Notes: generated from the letters alone by a model not told the origin. A stretch of DNA of 64,000 bases from Conus ventricosus (GCA_018398815.1 CM031628.1:4350753-4414752), one strand, 5' to 3'; shown: positions 12,185 to 25,803, counted from the first letter of the stretch. Numbers and translations: made by a program.

Positions 12185-14390
12185 TGGCTCTGCAACTAAG
12201 CCATTAGTATTGTCAGCAGGGGGGCTTAGATGGTGGGTTCCTGCTTATGCTGGATCTGAACAGGCATCACTGAACACCATCAAGGTGACTCAGCACACGC
12301 TGATCAGAACAGGCATCACTGAGCACCATCAAGGTGACACAGCACACGCTGATCAGAACAGACATCACTGAACACCATCCTGGTGACACAGCACACGCTG
12401 ATCAGAACAGACATCACTGAACACCATCCAGGTGACACAGCACACGCTGATCAGAACAGACATCACTGAACACCATCCTGGTGACACAGCACACGCTGAT
12501 CAGAACAGACATCACTGAACACCATCCAGGTGACACAGCACACGCTGATCAGAACAGACATCACTGAACACCATCCAGGTGACACAGCACACGCTGATCA
12601 GAACAGGCATCACTGAACACCATCAAGGTAACACAGCACACGCTGATCAGAACAGGCATCACTGAACACCATCCAGGTGGGATCAGAACAGGCATCACTG
12701 AACACCATCCAGGTGACACAGCACACGCTGATCAGAACAGGCATCACTGAACCAGGCATCACTGAACACCATCGAGGTGACTCAGCACACGCTGGATCAG
12801 AACAGGCATCACTGAACCAGGCATCACTGAACCAGGCATCACTGAACCAGGCATCACTGAAACAGGCATTACTGAACACCATCGAGGTGACTCAGCACAC
12901 GCTGGATCAGAACAGACATCACTGAGCCCCATCCAGGTGACACAGCACACGCTGATCAGAACAGGCATCACTGAGCACCATCCAGGTGATACAGCACACG
13001 CTGGATCACAACAGGCATTACTGAACCAGGCATCACTGAACACCATCGAGTCACACACTCTGGATTAGAACAGGCATCACTGAACACCATCGAGTCACAC
13101 ACTCTGGATCAGAACAGGCATCACTGAACACCATCCAGGTGACACAGCACACGCTGATCAGAACAGGCATCACTGAACACCATCCAGGTGACACAGCACA
13201 CGCTGGATCACAACAGGCATCACTGAACACCATCCAGGTGACTCAGCACACGCTGATCAGAACAGGCATCACTGAACACCATCCAGGTGACACAGCACAC
13301 GCTGGATCACAACAGGCATCACTGAACACCATCCAGGTGACACAGCACACGCTGATCAGAACAGGCATCATTGAACACCATCCAGGTGACACAGCACACG
13401 CTGATCAGAACAGGCATTACTGAACACCATCGAGGTGACTCAGCACACGCTGGATCAGAACAGGCATCACTGAACACCATCCAGGTGACACAGCACACGC
13501 TGATCAGAACAGGCATCACTGAACACCATCCAGGTGACACAGCACACGCTGATCAGAACAGGCATCACTGAACACCATCCAGGTGACACAGCACATGCTG
13601 ATCAGAACAGACATCACTGAACACCATCCAGGTGACACAGCACATGCTGATCAGAACAGGCATCACTGAACACCATCAGGTGACACAGCACATGCTGATC
13701 AGAACAGGCATCACTGAACACCATCCAGGTGACACAGCACACTCTGGATCAGAACAGACATCGCTGAACACCATCCAGGTGACTCAGCACATGCTGATCA
13801 GAACAGACATCACTGAACACCATCCAGGTGACACAGCACACGCTGATCAGAACAGGCATCACTGAACACCATCCAGGTGACACAGCACATGCTGATCAGA
13901 ACAGGCATTACTGAACACCATCCAGGTGACTCAGCACACGCTGGATCAGAACAGGCATCACTGAACACCATCCAGGTGACACAGCACATGCTGATCAGAA
14001 CAGACATCACTGAACACCATCCAGGTGACACAGCACACGCTGGATCAGAACAGGCATCACTGAACACCATCCAGGTGACACGGCACACGCTGGATCACAA
14101 CAGGCATCACTGAACACCATCCAGGTGACTCAGCAGCACTGCGGAGTCCCCTCTGGAGGGTGATCCTATGACAACTTGATATTCATCGCTCCTTGTGCAG
14201 ACTGCAGTGCTGGAGGTGCACCAGGACAAACTGAAGTCTGGCTGTGTCATGCCACTGAGCAGCGCAGCTGTGTTTATTACTGTCAGTAGCAGCCTCTCTC
14301 AGCCCAGTGAATTACGTAAACATCCTCCCAACAAAGGTTTACCAGGGGAGTTAAAAGAAAAAAAACAAATTGAAAAAAAAAAGAACTTGA
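12185..14390 (+). mobile_element. SINE-like family copy B, opposite orientation, with a 1.9-kb internal minisatellite
   Basis: Reverse-complement alignment to copy C is clear on both sides of the array. Left flank: GCAACTAAGCCATTAGTATT...GTCAGCAGG...CTGGATCTGAACAGGCA. Right flank: GCACTGCGGAGTCCCCTCTG, ATGACAACTTGATATTCAT and ATGCCACTGAG. An A-rich stretch at 14,357-14,390 fits a 3' A-tail. Between them one segment of copy C has been multiplied into about 38 units of 49 bp. Confidence 0.75.
12247..14128. repeat. 49-bp minisatellite inside SINE copy B
   Basis: About 38 units with GATCAGAACAGGCATCACTG, AACACCATCCAGGTGACACA and GCACACGCT. Variants differ at CAGGTG/CGAGGTG/CAAGGTG and by insertion of a G in GCTGGATC. 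A local run of short AACCAGGCATCACTG units (12,750-12,870) shows later subunit slippage. Confidence 0.95.
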
Positions 14391-14515
14391 CCGGCACTAC
14401 GAAGAGCGAGCGGAGATCTCCGCCATGGTCAAACAAGTCTGGCATGTATCTCCGAGGCACGTCATGAATGAAAACAACGTCATTTCACGATGAGACATCA
14501 CAGCAGGCATGGACT
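14391..14515. other. Spacer between arrays
   Basis: No recognisable feature; contains AACAACGTCATTTCACG and leads directly into the 60-bp array. Confidence 0.5.
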
Positions 14516-15005
14516 AAAGAAATTACTTCCACAGACACTTTTCTTTATCAAACTTGTAACATTCTGAATGAAAACTTAAGAATTAGTTCCACAAGCACTT
14601 TCCTTTATCAAACTTGTAACATTCTGAATGAAAACTTAAGAATTAGTTCCACAAGCACTTTCCTTTATCAAACTTGTAACATTCTGAATGAAAACTTAAG
14701 AATTAGTTCCACAAGCACTTTCCTTTATCAAACTTGTAACATTCTGAATGAAAACTTAAGAATTAGTTCCACAAACACTTTTCTTTATCAAACTTGTAAC
14801 ATTCTGAATGAAAACTTAAGAATTAGTTCCACATACACTTTCCTTTATCAAACTTGTAACATTCTGAATGAAAACTTAAGAATTAGTTCCACAAACACTT
14901 TCCTTTATCAAACTTGTAACACTTTGAATGAAAACTTAAGAATTAGTTCCACAAACACTTTCCTTTATCATACTTGTAACATTCTGAATGAAAACTTAAC
15001 AAAAC
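14516..15005. repeat. 60-bp minisatellite, eight near-identical units
   Basis: Eight units of exactly 60 bp from 14,521 to 15,000 with TTTATCAAACTTGTAACATT and CTGAATGAAAACTTAAGAAT as landmarks. The period is divisible by three, so a + strand frame of 182 codons (14,468-15,016) stays open with a 20-residue repeat. There is no start context, splice evidence or family match, so I do not call it a gene. Confidence 0.95.
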
Positions 15006-15470
15006 ATTTTTTTTAAAGTTTTATATTATTCTCTGATCTATATCACCCCAGAGACAGTTATCAATCAGCAACAGTAAGTTCACAGTGTTCATGTTCTGAG
15101 GAAAACTGTAAGTTTAATCATCTTGCTGACAGATCCCAGATCTGCTCTTAGATCCAGATCTGCAGCAGGATCCGCTCTAAAAGCTGACAGGTTCGTTTTG
15201 AAACCACACTTCACCCTTCTACTAGGTTTCCTAAAAAATCAGTCAAATACTTTTAGTGTTGTGCAGTTTGTAATCACTTAGTTGAACAATCTTAAATCCA
15301 CAGTTTGATCTGGAATGGCACCAAATGTGTTATGTCTTTATCCTCGAGCCACACTGATCAAGTTGGGATAAAATGGCCTTTGTAGCGTACATGTAATCTT
15401 GCTGACAAATGAACAAACGAACTGATGCACTTGAAAACGTAATCTCCATGGTGAAGGTAACTTTTCTTAC
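15006..15470. other. Intron or intergenic sequence beside the PITP-like exon
   Basis: On the minus strand this lies downstream of the GTAAG donor of the exon at 15,471-15,596, so it should be intron of that gene. I could not identify the following exon. Confidence 0.5.
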
Positions 15471-15596
15471 TTCATCCAGTTCGCTTTTGGTGGCTCTCTC
15501 GATGTCTCGATCGATGTCCTCTAAGGTCAGTCCATACCACTTGTCCATCCAGCAGTACACCTGACGGTGAAAGTTGTTGAACAGTCGCTTCACTTG
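15471..15596 (-). CDS. Single exon of a class I phosphatidylinositol transfer protein
   Basis: The minus strand reads 42 codons, starting after a CAG acceptor and ending at a GTAAG donor. The peptide contains LFNNFHRQVYCWMDKW followed by YGLTLEDIDRD and an acidic/basic helix ending in KSELDE. This matches the C-terminal part of PITP-alpha/beta type proteins, where the Trp-rich strand and the following helix form the lid over the lipid-binding cavity. PITPs exchange phosphatidylinositol and phosphatidylcholine between membranes. No other PITP exon was found within this window; upstream exons would lie at higher coordinates on the minus strand, downstream ones to the left. It may be a live exon between large introns or a stranded fragment. 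The exact 126-bp length with both splice signals intact argues for a live exon. Confidence 0.72.
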
Positions 15597-15772
15597 CTGT
15601 AACAGACGTCATGCTAAGGTCATCCTGGTCTGAGGTGTCCGTTTGTGTGGTTGCCTTTAATCAAGGTTACACTCCTCACTGACTTGTTTCGGTACGAATT
15701 GGTGGCGTAGTGTGGAGGGAGGGAAGAAGGAAGAGAGGGGGGTGTGCATGTTTGTGTGTCAGCGCAAATGAA

Positions 15773-15803
<31 letters not shown>

Positions 15804-16079
15804 TGTGTGAACACGTTCTGGCATGCGGGAGTTGATGAAATCAGCGATGAAACACCGAAGCGCTCCTCTACACTTGCTCTACTGTGGTAAAGGGATATAA
15901 CTCTTGGTTAGGATCTGAAAAATGGGAGAGAGATGGAAGGGGGGAAGCACGGATGTTAAAACAAAGGGATTGCGGCACTCCTAACTCGCGCTGTAGGGAG
16001 AGCTGAAGCCACTGTACGCAGTTATGTCCCCTGCTTAGTTTCCCCGTCAGTTCGCTGCGGCCAACGAGAGGAAGAGAAC
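15597..16079. other. Region upstream of the THAP gene, with (TG)n at 15,774-15,809
   Basis: Contains a pure TG run and no recognised exon. The last 60 bp before 16,080 would be the 5' leader of the THAP/P-element gene. Confidence 0.5.
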
Positions 16080-16156
16080 ATGCCTTGCTGTGCGGCGATA
16101 AATTGCTCCAGAAAGTGCAAGAAGGAGGACAGAGACAGTGGAATCAGTTGTCATAA
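16080..16156 (+). CDS. THAP gene exon 1
   Basis: Begins MPCCAAINCSRKCKK and ends in HK at a GTGAGT donor, phase 2. It contains the first two zinc-binding cysteines of the THAP finger. Confidence 0.78.
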
Positions 16157-16338
16157 GTGAGTGCAAAGGTTGTTTCTTCACTTTATTTAGTTATCCATTG
16201 TTTTCAACTCACCTTTTTATGTGTATCAAGTTCAATATCGGGCCGTCACGAGTCAAAGCAAAACAGAAAGTAGATGTGAAATAGCTTCCCAGAATTCGTA
16301 GACACATCTGGCAATGCTCGCATCCTTTCAATATGCGT

Positions 16339-16339
<1 letters not shown>

Positions 16340-16391
<52 letters not shown>
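16340..16391. repeat. (TG)n microsatellite in THAP intron 1
   Basis: Pure TG run of about 25 units. Confidence 0.95.
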
Positions 16392-16393
<2 letters not shown>

Positions 16394-16525
16394 CTCTGGC
16401 ACTGTACATTTGGTTATTCACAACTTAATATTCAATCAAACTGATGAGATGAATTGGTGATTACAAGAACATTTTTCTTGCACTTGTATCTTTGGAACCC
16501 TCATTCTTCACCTAACAATTTTCAG

Positions 16526-16718
16526 ATTCCCCCTGAAGCAGCCAGAACTTCTGCAGAAATGGCTCCAGAACATGAGGAGAGACAAGTACACCCCTTCAAA
16601 GAGCGCTATCCTGTGCTCATCACATTTTGAGGAACACCTATTTTACAAAGGGGAGCGGAGGAGGCTTTTACCCGATGCAGTGCCAACAATTTTTGATTTC
16701 CCCAAGCATTTGCAGAAG
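16526..16718 (+). CDS. THAP gene exon 2
   Basis: Acceptor TTTTCAG; reads FPLKQPELLQKWLQNMRR, then ILCSSHFEEHLF (second Cys and His) and AVPTIFDFP; ends at GTAAAG in phase 0. Exons 1 and 2 together give the whole THAP domain of about 85 residues. Confidence 0.8.
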
Positions 16719-17622
<904 letters not shown>

Positions 17623-18632
17623 GATTCAAAGCCAACCAGGAAACCTCCAAAGCCAAGGACAGTAACGCCCATGCCCATGGAATCTGTTGAGGAAGGAAGC
17701 TTGTCAACAGACCATTTTGATGAAGCAGGACCTTCCGGAGAAAACCTTGCTGGATTGTCGACAGCTACAGACCACACATATCATGTGTTGTCTGTCATCT
17801 CCCCGGAAGCTGAAAAGGCGCTTAGAAGAGTCGATTGACAGGAACTCTACCTTGCAGAAAAAACTCAAAATCAGTCATCAAAAAGTACGTCGTCTCCAAA
17901 GCAAGATAACGACAATCCATGATATAATAGCAACGTTGAAAGAGCGAGGTCTTCTTTCAAGAGGCTGTGAGGACGTTCTGGAAAGATTTTCTGGGGCACC
18001 AAGACAGCTTTTGGAAAGGGCTTTGAATGAGAAACCTGGAAAGAATGCCACATACCCTGCCTTTGCCATAACGCTTCAGTTTTATTCAACAAAAGCATAC
18101 AACTTCGCGCGTGAAACATTCAAACTGGCGCTACCACATCCATCAGTGATACGACGTTGGTACAGCTCTATTCCAGACTCACCAGGGTTCACGCAGTCTG
18201 CATTCTCAGCACTAAAGCACAGAGTGGACGAGGCAGAGAGCAAGGGCAGAAAGGTGATGATTGCCCTTATGTTGGATGAGATGTCGATCAGAAAACACGT
18301 ACAGTGGGATGGCAAACAGTTCCATGCATATGTAGTTCTTTCACAGCTTCACAACAAAGTGTTTTTCACCCTGAGCGACCACGACTTGGACACCTCTATG
18401 GAGGAAAATCATATCTTCAAGCTCATCAAGACAATTTCATTCAGCTACACAAAAATCATCTTCCACCATCTGGCAAAAGCAGAAACTGATGTGCAGACAG
18501 GGATCAAAATCCGAAAACAAGTTTCAAAAACTGATACTGTTCAAGCACCAATGAACTCATGACAGACTCTTTGACTCTGTCCTCGTGTATGCTTTCTGAT
18601 ATATGTCAGTATCCGCCTACACAGTGAACGCA

Positions 18633-18636
<4 letters not shown>

Positions 18637-18682
<46 letters not shown>

Positions 18683-18822
18683 ATGCGTATTGTCCGCTGA
18701 AGACTGTTCAAGACTTTACCGGTAAACAGGCAACTGAGTGGCGGCAGGACAAACGCACACAGACACGTGCGCACACACACACACACACACATGTGCACTC
18801 ACATTCGCGCACACACACGCAC

Positions 18823-18861
<39 letters not shown>

Positions 18862-18889
18862 ATGCATGCATGCACACACACACACACAG

Positions 18890-18948
<59 letters not shown>

Positions 18949-18988
18949 CATGCACACACACACACACACACGCACGCGCGCGCGCGCG

Positions 18989-19028
<40 letters not shown>

Positions 19029-19136
19029 GCCTTGGGTTCTGTCGAAAATAATGAGATCTTTTTGTGAAACTCAGCTGTAGCAAATATGTACGAATTCTTT
19101 TAACACACACACACACGTACACGCACACACACACAT

Positions 19137-19191
<55 letters not shown>

Positions 19192-19301
19192 GCCTTGGTT
19201 TCTGTCGAAATAATGAGATCTTTTTGTGAAACTCGGCTGTAGCAAATATGTACGAATTCTTTTCACACACACACACACGCACGCACGCACGCACGCACGC
19301 G

Positions 19302-19355
<54 letters not shown>

Positions 19356-19425
19356 GCCTTGGGTTCTGTCGAAAACAATGAGATCTTTTTGTGAAACTCA
19401 GCTGTAGCAAATACGTACGATTTCT

Positions 19426-19463
<38 letters not shown>

Positions 19464-19510
19464 CACACTCACACACACACTCACACACACACACACACAC
19501 ACACACCGCG
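18637..19510. repeat. Compound microsatellite block with a thrice-repeated 75-bp unique segment
   Basis: AG and G runs (18,637-18,682) are followed by long (CA)n interspersed with CG-alternating DNA (18,972-18,998). A 75-bp non-simple segment with AATGCCTTGGGTTCTGTCGA and GAGATCTTTTTGTGAAACTC appears at about 19,026-19,102, 19,189-19,264 and 19,353-19,428, each followed by a CA array; the period is about 164 bp. Confidence 0.93.
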
Positions 19511-20160
19511 CGTGCAGAATCCAGGTCCAGGCGCCGTAGAGCCGTGTTCTCTTCCGAGTTACTGAGCTACAGTCAGCAACTGAGCATAATTATGGCAGAA
19601 CTGTACCAAGGGGTCACAAAGCAGGGGACCTAACTCTTGGTCTGCGGCTTCAAAGATTGTCTCTCTTGAGCAGTCTATCTTTTTCTATGTCTGTGGGGGG
19701 AAGTGGGAGACGTTCTCTCCCATTTCTCTGGTCCGAATCCCCCAAAGGACTGCTCTGTCCAGACTCTTCCCCTCAACCATTTTCAGGTTGTTGTTGTTGA
19801 TGTTGTTGGTTTTTTTTTTTTTTTTCACCGTTGAAATGAAATAAGCCTCAGATCGGATACCTCCTTGCCAGTGCCTTTTAATCATATGGTGCTATGAGTT
19901 TTGAGGACCGAGAATAATGATAAGAGTAATAATAATGATGATAATGATCATAATAATAACAATAATGATAAATAGGATGACACAAATTTTAAGAGTAATT
20001 CTTAGTGAGTCCGCCAAAAGGACAAACAAGTTACAAGACAAAATACGGTGCGTTTCGACCTCTCGGAAACAACGTTCAAGACAATGAAAACAAAGAACAA
20101 ACGATCCCTTATCTTCTCATATTTGGCGCAAGATGGGCGTTGAATGAAAGACCTAAACAA
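19511..20160. other. Unassigned sequence
   Basis: Includes a T13 run near 19,810 and an imperfect ATAATGATG-type trinucleotide stretch at 19,915-19,970. No gene seen. Confidence 0.5.
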
Positions 20161-20182
20161 AATAAAATGAGAGAGAGAGAGA

Positions 20183-20273
<91 letters not shown>

Positions 20274-20508
20274 AAAAAACTTTTTTCCTTTCATTAATAT
20301 GGGTAACAAGGTTTCACACGTCATAACATTTTCCCTATAGCAACAATCAAGATGATTTGAAATCAGTCATTGCCATACAAGAGGAACTTATCATGTGTAG
20401 GCTACGTCATGTCGATGTTTCTTTTTTAGTTTTACTTTTAGATGGGAAGATCGAGATCGCCGACCCCCTCCACGCCTCTCAGCCCCCCCCCCCCCCCCTC
20501 CACCTCCT

Positions 20509-20584
<76 letters not shown>

Positions 20585-20836
20585 GCACACACACACACAC
20601 ACACACATGCATCCTCACCCTTTGCTCACCCCTTCATCCCTGGCTGTGTTTAAATTCTACCGACCGCCATTACCGCCTCAGTCTCCACCACCTCCATCTT
20701 TAAAACACAACTGATGGTGACTAGGACGGTTCCAGACAGATTACGTGGCTTACCAGGAAACCGCTGATCGGATTTGCTTCTTTTTTTAAATCAGTTCCTT
20801 GAAATTACAAAAAGAACAACAACAACAAAAAATCGG

Positions 20837-20908
<72 letters not shown>

Positions 20909-21468
20909 CATACATGTTCGCACATACATAGTACGTACGTGCTTCCGTACATGGATATGTTCGTAATACGTACGTACATACATGTGCACATACATATAGA
21001 CAGACAGACAGACTGACGTAGGGACAGACGGACGGACAGAGAGACAGACAGACAGATATATCAATGGCTCTGTTTTCAAGGTGGAGTTCGATGGTCCCCA
21101 TAGCTGTTAGTGAAGGATTTCATATTTCTAAACAATGCACTAATTTGTCATTCCCGTTTTCTTTCTTTCCTCTTTTTTCTTCTTTGTAATCTTTGCCAAG
21201 TCATTATTGTAACCACAGAGGAATTGTTAGCCTGTATTTGTTTTCACCCACTACAAATTAGTAGTGAGGGAAAACAAGTGCAGGCCAACAAGTCAACAAA
21301 TGTACATCAGACACACACACGCGCGCGCGCGCGCGCGCGCGCACGTACACACGCACGCACGCACACACACACACACACGAAAATCTCTCTCTCTCTCTCT
21401 GTCAGTCAGTCAGTCAGTCGATATGTGTGTGTATTCGTGCGTGTGTGTGCGCACACACACGCGTGCCC

Positions 21469-21535
<67 letters not shown>

Positions 21536-21540
21536 ACATT
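20161..21540. repeat. Cluster of microsatellites
   Basis: AG with ACAG at 20,168-20,271; poly-C then CA at 20,479-20,608; CA at 20,837-20,906; GACA-type at 20,996-21,058; alternating GCGC at 21,321-21,342; CT at 21,471-21,533. The unique DNA between them has no recognisable gene. Confidence 0.9.
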
Positions 21541-21815
21541 GTGGACTCTACTCTCAAAGACACAAACGAACACACTCACATATCACACTTTACTTTCTGT
21601 GCGTTTATTCTCGTAAATGAAGAATTCTCAAAATCCCCATGACTAAGCCGCTCGTGCGCAGAGGCATGTAAGCGGTCACGCGAACGATCTACGCCATCGG
21701 TCTACAAAGAACCTTCTGTTCATCCAATACATATATATATATAGATCCGCACTAACACATCATAACTGAACTCAAAATAAATCAGTACTGAACGATTTTC
21801 TCTCTCTATGTTTGT

Positions 21816-22690
21816 TTGTTTGTTTGTTTGTTGTTGTTGTTGTTGTTGTTATTGTTGTTTCTGTGCTGTCTGATCTTCTGTGCCACCTCAGTGGCATTGC
21901 ACCCACGCCCCTCATTCCGACTCCCCCATCCCCAGCCACAGCCTCGGCACCGGCAATCTACAGGGAGCAGTCAATGTCAAGTCGTCAAGAGGCAACCCAC
22001 CGGAGGAGACACTGCACTACTGCCGAGTCACCAATGGTGTTCAGTGGTACGTGCCTGTTCTGATCCAACGTACGCAGGATTCCACCTACTAAGGCCCCTA
22101 CTGACGACAATAATTGCTTAGTCGCGGAGCCGGTGAGAGTGAGCTGTCCCTCCGGACGGCGCCACCACGTCCATCCAACGACAGCCCCCCTGGACTCGCC
22201 GATACCGGTGACCTCGCTAGAATCAAGGTCACTGACGTGGAGAGGACATCGAAACTGAGTTCACCATGAAAGCAGGGCTTAAAGAGACACAGAATTTTTT
22301 TTTAAGCTGATCGATGAGAATGAGGATGATGATGATAATGCTACGGATTTCCATTCCCGTCTGAGACTGCATGACAGGGCTGTATTCCATGCTTAATTTC
22401 ATAATATATCCCAGCGTCAACCAGGCCCGAGAGATACAGACACTTGCGGTATTGGTCAAGATATTTGAGCAACACTGTCAGAGACGCATCCATTTAGTGG
22501 ATAAAAATCGACTGTATGGTCCTAGTCTTCCCAATTGAGCCCTTAGCAAACTCAACGCCGGGTAGGAGCCGGCCAGGGCAGAAAAATATCACATGGCTCT
22601 GATGGGAATCGAACCCTTGACCTCCCAGACAGGAGTCCGCAAAGCTTACCACTTCGCCATGGCGGCTGGTTTGAACGAAAATCTTGTTTG
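21816..22690 (-). mobile_element. SINE-like family copy C (unexpanded reference copy)
   Basis: Read on the minus strand it starts with a tRNA-like head (AGCCGCCATGGCGAAGTGG as A-box region, GGTTCGATTCC as a near-perfect B box, at about 22,610-22,680), has a body of about 700 bp, and ends in an A-rich/CAA-repeat tail (TTTG/TTG repeats on the + strand at 21,805-21,860). It contains single copies of every segment that is tandemly expanded in copies A, B and D. At about 870 bp it is long for a SINE and has no coding capacity, so a composite or SINE-like non-autonomous retroelement is the safest description. Confidence 0.75.
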
Positions 22691-22829
22691 AATATCAGCA
22701 TCCCATTCAGGAATGCGTCTTTAGGTGAAAGACTGCCTCTGTCAAGTCTTCTCCGACTGTCTCTGACCATGACTTCATTGTGTTGGCTCTGACACCAGAT
22801 TAAGCTTACATACCAGAACAACGGAAGTG

Positions 22830-23040
22830 TTACCGAGTCTTCAGGGTGCCCATGCGGAACAGCCTCAATAACTGTGGAACAGTTCCTGCAGGACTGTCCC
22901 ACACATCAAACGCTAAGAGCAGAGACCTGGCTTGCAGACACATCGACGAGGGAGAAGCTCTATGGATCTCTGGTGGGCCTCTGCCGTACAGCAGCCTTCG
23001 TCAGGGACTCTGGGGTGCCTGTCTGAGTGTACGAAGAAGA
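22830..23040 (+). pseudogene. 3' end of a non-LTR retrotransposon
   Basis: The + strand encodes a LINE-type C-terminal tail from CPCGTASITVEQFLQDCP (zinc-ribbon-like) through TREKLYGSLVGLCRTAAFV to a stop at 23,024-23,026, followed by a (GAA)n tail at 23,032-23,052. This layout is frequent for LINE 3' ends in invertebrate genomes. Only the last 60-70 codons are present. Confidence 0.78.
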
Positions 23041-23384
23041 AGAAGAAGAAGGAAGGGAGGAGGAGGAGGATGAGGAAGAGGAGAGGAGGAAGAAGAAGAG
23101 TTACAAGGTTGGGAAAGCATGTAAGGAGCAAAGGCGAGAGATACGAACGATGCAGCTCACAGAGTGGAAGAGAAACCAAGGCAGAAAAGATGAGGATGTC
23201 CAATGGACGACTGTTAAATCCCTGCTATCACAGTCCTTGGAGGAAATCATCACATCATTCGTCTCGAAACGGTCGTCTTCTCTGTCATGGCTGACTATTA
23301 TTCAGAATGATACTGAAGAGCAAGAAACGGCTGTTCCAGCGTGAAAAATCTTCAAGATATTGGCCATCCTGCAACAAGCTTCAA

Positions 23385-23960
23385 ACATACGACAGAATAC
23401 AACCTAGAGTCTGCAGCATGTTGGTAACGCTGGCAGTACGTTGGTAGCAGTTAAGCACAAAGCGTGCTGCCCTTCTCTGGATTTTTTCTAACTTCACCTT
23501 GTGCTGCTTCTCATAGGGGTCCCAGACGGATGCCGAATATTCCAGCAGAGGCCTAACAAATGTTTTATAGGCTTTAGCCTTTATGCTACGGGAGCTGATT
23601 TTCAAATTACGTCTGAGAAACCCCAGGGCATTGTTGGCTTTGGTCCAGATGGAGTTGATATGACTGTCCCAATCCATCTTGTTCTGCAGAATGACTCCCA
23701 AGATATTTCGCGGAGTCTGCAACTTCCAGGGTGTGGCCGTGGAGATGGTATTCACACTGTAATGGCCGTCGCTTTCGTGTGACAGGGAGGGTGCTGCACT
23801 TTGCAGGGTGAAACTGCATGTCCCAACTCTTCTCCCAAACAGCAAGCTGTTGGAGGTCGTACTGTAGTTGAGCTTGGTCCTGGGAAGATCTGACCCTGTT
23901 GTATACCGCAGTGTCGTCTGCAAAGAGTCTGCTGTTTGTAGTTTGTAGACTTGCCCCCTC
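23385..23960 (-). pseudogene. CR1/Jockey-like reverse-transcriptase fragment
   Basis: The minus strand encodes the end of a reverse transcriptase: a block with MQFHPAKCSTLPVTR and GHTLEVADSAKYLG, then, one frame over, LQNKMDWDSHINSIWTKANN, LGFLRRNLKIS, VRPLLEYSASVWDPY and IQRRAARFVLNCY. These are the thumb and post-catalytic motifs of CR1/Jockey/L2-type LINEs. At least one frameshift separates the blocks, and the catalytic part is not present. Confidence 0.82.
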
Positions 23961-24441
23961 CCCTCCCCAGACTGCCCCCTTACGACCTGACCCCCCCCCC
24001 CCCCCCTCCCAGCTCCTATCAAAGTCAATCAGTCATTGTTCCTCGTCAGTATTGTACAGGTACAAGCCAACGATTACAGATTAGGCCCAAAACCTTATAT
24101 ACTCTATATTACACTCAAAGCGGCACCTGGGTTTTCTTCTTAGATCAGACAGTACCAAAACATATTCATCGCATAGTTCAGCCCTTGACCCATACCATAC
24201 CTGACTCTGAAGCAGGCCTCATATCCCGTTACTTTAAAGGTCTACTTTAGAGATTTTCGATAATTTGTTAAAAACAGGTCTACATGTCATATAACTACAG
24301 TACGGTATTCATTTTTCAAAAAAAGTCGCCGGAAGAATTTAACAGATAAAAAACGAGTTTTGCACACTTGTTCAAACCCCGCGCGGTAGACCGAAAACCG
24401 TGACGTCACTTGATGGACTGGCCGTCAGCCGCGACCTACAC

Positions 24442-25803
24442 TGTCAACCTCGGGTGATGTCGATGGAGGAAGGACTAGCGCACAGCCCAAACACACTCAC
24501 AGCTTGCTTACGATCTCATTCATATATCATGCATTCGTCACATCAAACCACTAGTAAAGTCTATAACTTTACTACACATGATCATAGAACCAAACATCAA
24601 TGCATATGGAATCAAACAAAATAAAACATTCTCTCTTTCCTGAACTTCACAAAATCATTTATCTAAAACATCATTAACTAACCCGGGTATAAACAGATTT
24701 CTACTTTACCTGGCCAGGTGATCTTAACTATTCACGAATCACTGTCTTTTTCTTTTCCCTTTTTTTTTTTTTTCACTGTCACTTTCACAACACGACACAA
24801 CTGCTGGCATTGGTCAGGCTGGACCGCTGGCGTTGGTCAGGTTGGACTGCCGATGAAAGTGGCGCTGGCCAAGTATGAGGTCGAACCCCCGGTTCCGATG
24901 GAACAGTGACTATCAACATCGATCTGTTCTCCTTTCTTTCTTCCTGCATTAACGCATTGCACTCTCTCTCTCTCTCCTAGTCTGCTCTATCAAATGGACA
25001 TGGTTGCTTTTCTTTTCCTTTTCTTTTCTTTCTTTTTCTCTTCATTATTAGCAACTCTCTCTCCTCCACATCTCTCTTTAGTCCCTCCTCTGCAGACTAT
25101 CTGGTGCTAATGCTTAAACTTCACTCCTCTCATCTCTCTGCCTTTCTCTCGCAGAGACTACACCCCAGAACCTCCCTCTCTCTCTGTCTCTCTGTTCGTT
25201 CTCCCCTCCCTCTCTTCATCTCTCTGCCTTTTCTCTCCTGCAGAGACTATACCCAGAACCTCCTCATCTCTCTCTCCCTCTCTGTTCGTTCCTCCCGTTC
25301 GTTCTCCCGTTCTCTCACTCTCACATCCTTCTTATCCCGTTCCGATCTGTCAAAAAGGGCGAGTACCATTGGTCAGTATTTTTAACCCCTGATACCCGAA
25401 GTTATCTCCCTCTAATTCCATTGGATATTCAAATCATGACAGTCACGCCTACACGCCTTACTCTCTGTGGTGGTCAATTGGTCATTTAATTGATTAGCTA
25501 GATTTCACCCCCACCACGCACTACCTTCCCCCCTTTCCTACTTAACTGGCGCCGTGTGGCTTAACTCGTGGGCACTGGTCACTCTAAATTGGCTAGATGA
25601 GTCTGGGGAGGCGCTGAGACGTCTGACCAGACCTATCGAGACCCGTCGGTCCAGCCACTCAGACTGTCTGCTGTCTCCTCGCTGTGCTAAATTGGCTGGA
25701 TGCGACGCTTTAAGGCGTCAGGATGTCTGAGTCGGGCTTAAGCCGAATCGAACCGGCTGCCAACTAACCACGACTTTGCTTGTGTTTATTTTTGACCGTG
25801 ACA
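24442..25803 (-). repeat. LTR (3' LTR of the element in its own orientation)
   Basis: TGTCA...TGACA boundaries; internal CT-rich block at 24,960-25,330 is shared with the other LTR. Confidence 0.95.

Noticed and set aside
12247..14128. CRISPR-like array
   Set aside because: Units are head-to-tail without unique spacers, and the DNA is eukaryotic; it is a minisatellite.
18738..19506. Cys-Val and Thr-His repeat proteins
   Set aside because: Translations of CA/TG microsatellites.
22700..22820. Further coding part of the LINE whose 3' end is at 22,830-23,040
   Set aside because: I could not find a consistent frame upstream of the CPCG block; the boundary with the SINE-like copy is unclear.
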